From positions 2,108,001 through 2,172,000 of the forward strand of contig NZ_JACCBB010000001.1 in assembly GCF_013409345.1 (NCBI RefSeq): a stretch of DNA of 64,000 bases. The letters run 5' to 3'. The notes under the pieces are model-generated. The model was not told where the DNA came from, did no database searches, and was given only the letters and a program-made list of their open reading frames with translations. Source of the DNA: Kineococcus aurantiacus (GTDB lineage Bacteria; Actinomycetota; Actinomycetes; Actinomycetales; Kineococcaceae). The position numbers were made by a program, and so were the translations under genes. Of this stretch, positions 59,397 to 64,000 are shown one piece after another (the first letter of the stretch is position 1; every line of letters starts with the position of its first letter).

Positions 59397-61198
59397 CGCC
59401 CCACCGCGTAGCCCTGGGCGCCGCGGGAGTTCGCGGCGGCGTGCAGCACCCCGGTGCGCGGGTCGCGCCCGGCGCAGGACAGCCGGCCCAGCGACCAGTC
59501 CCCCGAGCGGGTCACGACGTGCCCGCGCTCGGTCAGCCCGGCGATGACGTCCTCACCGATCCGGGCCTCGACGACGGCGCCGCCGGGGGTCCAGGTGCGC
59601 GGCCAGAACGAGCCCGGCATCGAGGTCGTGTGCAGGGCGGGCGCGTCGATGGCCTCCTGCGGGGAGTACCCGCCGACGAGGGTGCGCAGCAGGTACAGCA
59701 GCTGCCACTGGTCCTGCTGGTCCCCGCCGGGGGTGCCCAGCGCCTCGACGGGTTCGCCGTCGCGCAGCAGCAGCGTGGGGGTCAGCGTCGTGCGGGGCCG
59801 CCCGCCCGGGCGCAGCGAGGAGGGGCCCCCCTCCTCCAGCCAGGTCATCTGCAGCCGCGACCCGAGGCAGAACCCCAGTTCCGGCACGGTCGGGGAGGAC
59901 TGCAGCCAGCCGCCCGACGGGGTCGCGGACACGACGTTGCCCCAGCGGTCGACGACGTCGACGTGGCAGGTGTCGCCGCGGGTGGTGCCGGTGCTCTCCA
60001 CGGTGGGTTCACCGACGGTGGGTTCGCCCACGCCGACCGCGGACGGGGCGTCGGTGCGCAGCGGCGGCACGAAGGGTTCCCGGCCGCCGACGGTGCCGGG
60101 ACGGAACTCGTGGGAGGCGCGGTCGGTGATGAGGGCGCGCCGGGTCGCGGCGTACTCCTCCGAGAGCAGCTCGCGCAGGACGTCGGGGTCGGCCTCCGAG
60201 CCGTACCAGGCGTCGCGGTCGGCCAGCGCCAGCTTCAGCGCCTCCAGGACGGTGTGGGCGCCGCGGACGGTCGAGGGGTCGAGGTCGGCGTCGTCGAACC
60301 CGTCGAGCAGGCGCAGCGCCTGCAGCAGCACCGGGCCCTGGCCGAAGGGGCCGGTCTTGGCGACGGTGGTGCCGCGGAACTCGACCGTCGTGGCGGGTTC
60401 GTACCCGGCGGAGAACGCGGACCAGTCCGAGACCTCCAGGACGGCGGCGTGGTCGGTGCCGGAGGAGTGCCGGTGCGGGGTGCGCAGGAACTCCACGGCC
60501 TCGCGGGCGACGAAACCCTCGCGCCACTCGGTGCGGAACGCCTCGATCCGCTCCTCGCGGGACCCGGCGTCCTTCCCGGCGTCCAGGAGGCGCTGCAGCG
60601 TGCGCGCCCACGCGGGGTTGGTGATGACGTCGCCGGCCGCCGGGACGCGCCCGTCCGGCATCCACAGCGCGGCCGAGCTGGGCCAGTGCTCGCGGAACAG
60701 GCCGGCCACCGAGGCGATGGTCGTGCCGACCCGGCCGACGACGGGGTGCCCGTCGCGGGCGTACCCGATGGCCGGTTCCAGGACGTCGGCGAGCTCCCAC
60801 GTGCCGTGGTCGCGCAGCAGCACCACCCAGGCGTCGACCGCGCCGGGGACGGCCGCGGCCAGCCCACCCGCGCCGGGCACCGTGTCCAGGCCCTCGGCCC
60901 GGTAGTGCTCGATCGTGGCTCCCGCGGGCGCCGGGCCCTGCCCGTTGAGGACGACGGGCGTGGGGTCGTCCGCGGTGGCGAACACGCACGTCATGTCCCC
61001 GCCGGGTCCGTTGAGGTGCGGTTCGACGACGTGCAGGACGAACGCGGTGGCCACGGCGGCGTCGAAGGCGTTGCCGCCGCGCTCCAGGACCGACTGCCCG
61101 GTGGCCGAGGCCAGCCAGTGCGTCGAGGCCGTCATGCCGAAGGTGCCGCGCAGGGTGGGCCGGGTGGTGTGGTCGGCCGGGGGGACGAAGGCGCTCAC
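59393..61198 (-). CDS. Gamma-glutamyltransferase family protein
   Basis: 601 residues. The Ntn-hydrolase nucleophile region is TTRGDTCHVDVVDRWGN, where self-cleavage leaves an N-terminal Thr. The gamma-glutamyl binding loop is VSATPSGGWLQSS. It starts FVPPADHTTRPTLRGTFGM without a signal peptide, so it is probably cytosolic, unlike many secreted GGTs. It would hydrolyse imported gamma-glutamyl peptides such as glutathione or mycothiol-related ones. GTGA overlaps link it to the permease before and the ATPase after. Confidence 0.9.
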   Translation of the reverse strand: MSAFVPPADHTTRPTLRGTFGMTASTHWLASATGQSVLERGGNAFDAAVATAFVLHVVEPHLNGPGGDMTCVFATADDPTPVVLNGQGPAPAGATIEHYRAEGLDTVPGAGGLAAAVPGAVDAWVVLLRDHGTWELADVLEPAIGYARDGHPVVGRVGTTIASVAGLFREHWPSSAALWMPDGRVPAAGDVITNPAWARTLQRLLDAGKDAGSREERIEAFRTEWREGFVAREAVEFLRTPHRHSSGTDHAAVLEVSDWSAFSAGYEPATTVEFRGTTVAKTGPFGQGPVLLQALRLLDGFDDADLDPSTVRGAHTVLEALKLALADRDAWYGSEADPDVLRELLSEEYAATRRALITDRASHEFRPGTVGGREPFVPPLRTDAPSAVGVGEPTVGEPTVESTGTTRGDTCHVDVVDRWGNVVSATPSGGWLQSSPTVPELGFCLGSRLQMTWLEEGGPSSLRPGGRPRTTLTPTLLLRDGEPVEALGTPGGDQQDQWQLLYLLRTLVGGYSPQEAIDAPALHTTSMPGSFWPRTWTPGGAVVEARIGEDVIAGLTERGHVVTRSGDWSLGRLSCAGRDPRTGVLHAAANSRGAQGYAVGR

Positions 61199-62082
61199 CG
61201 GGTTGCTCCGCTCGGGTCGAGGGCGTCGCGCAGGGCGTCGCCGAACAGGTTGAAGGCCAGGCAGACCAGCAGGATCGCCAGGCCGGGGAACAGCGCCGCC
61301 GTCGGCGCGCGGAAGATGTACTGCTGGGCGTCGGACAGCATGATGCCCAGGCTCGGGGTGGGCGGCTGGATGCCCAGGCCGAGGAACGACAGCAGGGCCT
61401 CGCCGATGACGACGGCCGGCACGATGACGGTGGCCTGCACGACGATCGAGGGCACCGCGTTCGGCAGGACGTGGGTGGCCAGGACGCGCGCGCCGGAGGC
61501 GTCCATCGTCCGGGCGGCCAGCACGTACTCGGCCTCGCGCAGCCGCAGCGTCTCGGCGCGCACGACGCGGATGACCTGCGGCACGTGCGCGACGCCCAGG
61601 GCGATCGCCGCGTTGCCCAGGCTGGCCCCCCGGATCGCGGCCAGGCCGACGGCCAGGACGAGAAACGGGAAGGCCAGGACGACGTCGGTGAGCCGGGACA
61701 CCACGACGTCCAGCCCCCGCCAGTACCCCGCCGCCAGCCCCAGCGGGGTGCCGACGACGACGGAGAGCACGACGGCCAGGACGGCCACCTGCAGCGAGGC
61801 GCGCAGGCCGAACAGGATGCGGGACATCACGTCGCGGCCCAGGTCGTCGGTGCCCAGCCAGAACCCCACGGTGCGCGGCACCTGGAACGGGGTCTCGAAG
61901 TGGACCTGCGCCGGCGGGTACGGCGCGAGCAGCGGGGCCAGCAGCGCGGCGAGCACCACCAGGGCCACCAGGACCATCCCCACCACGCCGGAGGGGTTGC
62001 GCAGCATGCGCTTCAGGACGAGCCCGCGGCTGGACCCGAGGTCCACCTCGAGCCTGTCGGCGGCTTGCACGGTCTGGCTCAT
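61195..62082 (-). CDS. Peptide ABC transporter permease (DppC-like)
   Basis: 295 residues, six helices. The EAA loop is RAETLRLREAEYVLAARTMD, and GTDDLGRDVMSRILFGLRAS is typical of DppC/OppC. Its ATG overlaps the DppB stop (ATGA), and its stop overlaps the GGT start. Confidence 0.92.
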   Translation of the reverse strand: MSQTVQAADRLEVDLGSSRGLVLKRMLRNPSGVVGMVLVALVVLAALLAPLLAPYPPAQVHFETPFQVPRTVGFWLGTDDLGRDVMSRILFGLRASLQVAVLAVVLSVVVGTPLGLAAGYWRGLDVVVSRLTDVVLAFPFLVLAVGLAAIRGASLGNAAIALGVAHVPQVIRVVRAETLRLREAEYVLAARTMDASGARVLATHVLPNAVPSIVVQATVIVPAVVIGEALLSFLGLGIQPPTPSLGIMLSDAQQYIFRAPTAALFPGLAILLVCLAFNLFGDALRDALDPSGATR

Positions 62083-63035
62083 CGGGCACCTCCGGCGACG
62101 CGGATGCGGGGGTCGAGGACGGTGTAGAGCACGTCGACCACGAGGTTGATGACGACGTAGGCGAGGGTCACGACGAGGACGACGCCCTCGATGACGGGGT
62201 AGTCGCGGCTGAACACCGAGTCCAGCGTCAGCTTGCCGAAACCGGGCAGGCCGAAGATGCGCTCGGTGACGACGGCGCCGGAGATCAGCCCGCCCAGCTG
62301 CAGGCCGACGAGGGTGACGACGACGACGAGGGAGTTGCGCAGCGCGAACCGCAGCACGACGGCCGAGCGGGAGGCGCCCTTGGCGCGGGCGGTGCGGACG
62401 TAGTCGGCCGAGAGGTTCTGCAGCATCGAGGCCCGGGTCTGGCGCATGACGACCGCGGCGATCCCGGCGCCGAGGATGACCGCCGGCAGCGTGAGGTGGT
62501 GCAGGGACCGCAGCGGGTCCTCGGCCGGGGAGACGTACCCGGAGGCGGGGAACCAGCCGAGCCCTACGGCCAGGTAGAGGATCGCCAGCAGCCCCAGCCA
62601 GAAGCTCGGCACCGACAGCCCCAGCAGCGACAGCCCGTTGACGCCGGCCTCGGCCCAGGTCCCGCGGCGGACCGCGGCGACGACACCCATCGCCAGGCCC
62701 AGCACGACCGCGAAGAGCATGGCGTAGACGGACAGCCAGACCGTGACGGGCAGCGTCGCGCCGATGAGCTCGGTCACCGGCGTCCCCGTGCGCACCGAGG
62801 TCCCCAGGTCGCCGGTCAGGGCGTGGGTGAGGAACCTCCAGTACTGCACCCAGACCGGCTGGTCCAGGCCGAGGTCGGCGCGCACGGCCGCGAGCGCCTC
62901 CGGGGTGGCCTCCTCCCCGGCGGCGGCGAGGGCGGGGTCGCCGGGCAGCGCGCGCACCCCGGCGAAGACGACCACCGAGGCGAGCAGGAGCGTCACGACG
63001 CTCTGCCAGACCCGGGACAGCAGGAAACGTCCCAT
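62079..63035 (-). CDS. Peptide ABC transporter permease (DppB-like)
   Basis: 318 residues, six helices. The family motifs are ADYVRTARAKGASRSAVVLR (EAA loop) and GDLGTSVRTGTPVTELI; the opening is MGRFLLSRVWQSVVTLLL. ATG 63035 lies one base past the binding-protein stop; a GTG at 63044 overlaps it. Confidence 0.92.
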   Translation of the reverse strand: MGRFLLSRVWQSVVTLLLASVVVFAGVRALPGDPALAAAGEEATPEALAAVRADLGLDQPVWVQYWRFLTHALTGDLGTSVRTGTPVTELIGATLPVTVWLSVYAMLFAVVLGLAMGVVAAVRRGTWAEAGVNGLSLLGLSVPSFWLGLLAILYLAVGLGWFPASGYVSPAEDPLRSLHHLTLPAVILGAGIAAVVMRQTRASMLQNLSADYVRTARAKGASRSAVVLRFALRNSLVVVVTLVGLQLGGLISGAVVTERIFGLPGFGKLTLDSVFSRDYPVIEGVVLVVTLAYVVINLVVDVLYTVLDPRIRVAGGAR

Positions 63036-63036
63036 C

Positions 63037-64000
63037 TCACTCACTCCCCTGGAGGAAGGCGGCCCGCCCGAGGCGGACGACGCCGTCGGCGTAGGTCTCG
63101 ACCCCGGCGACGGCGTCCTCACCGGAACTGACGTACCCGGTGATGCTGCGCACGCGGTAGAGGTAGACGATCGGGTTGTCCCGCTGCACGATCGCGACGA
63201 CCTGCCCGTAGAGGTCGGCGCGGACGGCGGGGTCGGTGCTGCGGGCGGCCTGCTTGAGCAGCGCGTCGACCTCGGGGTCGGAGTACCCCGAGTAGTTGCT
63301 GCCCGCGCCGGTGGTCAGGAAGCTGGAGGAGTTCCCGTGCGGGTCGACGCGGCCGGACCAGCCGAGCTGGACGGCCTCGAAGTCGCCGGAGGACTGCTGG
63401 TCCAGCAGCGTGGAGTACTCGACGGGTTCGATCTCGAGCTGGAAACCGGCTTCGGCGACGCTGGCCTGCAGGGCCTGCGAGAGCCGCAGCGTGTCGGCGG
63501 TGTTCGAGGCGGACACCCTGATCCGGTACGGCAGTTCCACCCCGGCCTCGGTGAGCAGCTCCTCGGCCCGGGCCGGGTCGTGCGGCGGGCAGGCGTCGGA
63601 GGCCTCGGTGGCGTAGACGCTGTCGGGGGAGATGAACGAGCAGGCCGGCTGGTACCAGTCGTTGAACACCGAGTTCACGAGGGCCTGCCGGTCGACGGCG
63701 AGCGAGAACGCCTCGCGGATGCGCGGGTCCGTCGCCAGCGGGGTGTCGATGCGGCCCGGGGGTTTCCCCACGCCGTCGGTGTTCCCGAGGTTGAAGGTGA
63801 CGCCCTGGTACCCGAACGAGCCGGTCTGCAGCAGGCCGGTGCCCTCCTCCTGCCGCAGCGCGTCGACGTCCTGCGGGGACAGGCTGTCGGCGACCTGCAC
63901 GTCCCCGGACCGCAGGTTCGCGGCGCGGATGGTGGCGTCGGTCATGATCCGGTAGGTGATGGAGTCGAGGTGGACCTGGTCGGCCGCGTAGTAGCCGGGG
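63037..64000 (-). CDS. Peptide ABC transporter substrate-binding protein, partial
   Basis: The C-terminal ~320 residues of an SBP_bac_5 protein are visible; its start lies beyond the window. Typical segments: DPRIREAFSLAVDRQALVN, YVYATEASDACPPHDP-like linker region, DFEAVQLGWSGRVDPHGNS and IVYLYRVRSITGYVS. It is the extracytoplasmic binder for the downstream permeases and heads, or nearly heads, the operon. The ligand is unknown; the co-encoded gamma-glutamyltransferase suggests gamma-glutamyl peptides. Confidence 0.9.
   Translation of the reverse strand, partial: PGYYAADQVHLDSITYRIMTDATIRAANLRSGDVQVADSLSPQDVDALRQEEGTGLLQTGSFGYQGVTFNLGNTDGVGKPPGRIDTPLATDPRIREAFSLAVDRQALVNSVFNDWYQPACSFISPDSVYATEASDACPPHDPARAEELLTEAGVELPYRIRVSASNTADTLRLSQALQASVAEAGFQLEIEPVEYSTLLDQQSSGDFEAVQLGWSGRVDPHGNSSSFLTTGAGSNYSGYSDPEVDALLKQAARSTDPAVRADLYGQVVAIVQRDNPIVYLYRVRSITGYVSSGEDAVAGVETYADGVVRLGRAAFLQGSE

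Overview
The window is very GC-rich, densely coded actinobacterial DNA. GTG starts are frequent, many neighbours overlap by GTGA/ATGA, and several -10-like boxes sit directly upstream of the start codon, which suggests leaderless mRNAs. The combination of Tat-exported ferritin-like and cell-wall-binding-repeat-2 proteins, SSI-type lipoprotein, HelD-like motor, SigE-family sigma factor and Streptomyces-like PHO boxes fits a Kineosporiaceae-type organism such as Kineococcus. That genus assignment is inference. I see no rRNA, tRNA, CRISPR array, prophage or transposase gene, so this looks like ordinary chromosome with a few small accessory islands.

Layout. 1-3.3 kb: partial GNAT, CYTH/CHAD protein, methyltransferase and an RsbW-like ATPase. 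3.3-5.9 kb: a sigma-factor operon (SigE-family sigma, two membrane or exported proteins sharing a ~45-residue repeat, and an amidoligase). 5.9-17 kb: NhaA, Gfo/Idh oxidoreductase, furA-katG, a PNPOx-like gene with two crcB genes, and a phosphate block (pit, ppk2). 16-22 kb: thioesterase, GntR/MFS divergent pair, SRPBCC, DUF389, 2-keto acid decarboxylase and divergent Lrp. 22-26 kb: Tat-exported alkaline phosphatase, GNAT, and a 470-nt gene-free region holding a palindromic repeat and a tandem structured-RNA candidate. 26-44 kb: signalling and housekeeping genes (RsbW-like ATPases, TPR-GGDEF protein, SpoIIE-type phosphatase, PAS protein, LuxR-like regulator), aldo/keto reductase, class-V aminotransferase, a large DEAD/DEAH helicase, two glycosyltransferases, rhodanese and a HelD-like motor. 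43-50 kb: SSI-like lipoprotein, ferritin-like and CWB2 envelope proteins, GDPD, an Fpg/Nei glycosylase and a GDT1-type exporter. 50-52 kb: small defence-like genes, including an HTH-nucleotidyltransferase/HepT pair whose HepT gene is broken. 52-57 kb: MFS, membrane proteins, Old Yellow Enzyme, CapA-like lipoprotein and a second Fpg/Nei. 57-64 kb: a six-gene operon for peptide import with gamma-glutamyltransferase and a GntR regulator. It runs off the right edge.

How the genes fit together. Phosphate is the strongest theme. Pit, PPK2, alkaline phosphatase and GDPD all have 11-nt-period GTTCACC-like repeats (PHO boxes) in front of them, and the CHAD protein may bind the polyphosphate that PPK2 handles. 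Other units are oxidative stress (furA-katG), partner-switch signalling (four RsbW-like ATPases and one SpoIIE phosphatase), and gamma-glutamyl-peptide scavenging. The most unusual items are the tandem structured-RNA candidate at 25530-25750, the sigma/repeat-protein/amidoligase operon, a 70-nt palindromic repeat family, and the HepT gene broken by small interspersed palindromes.
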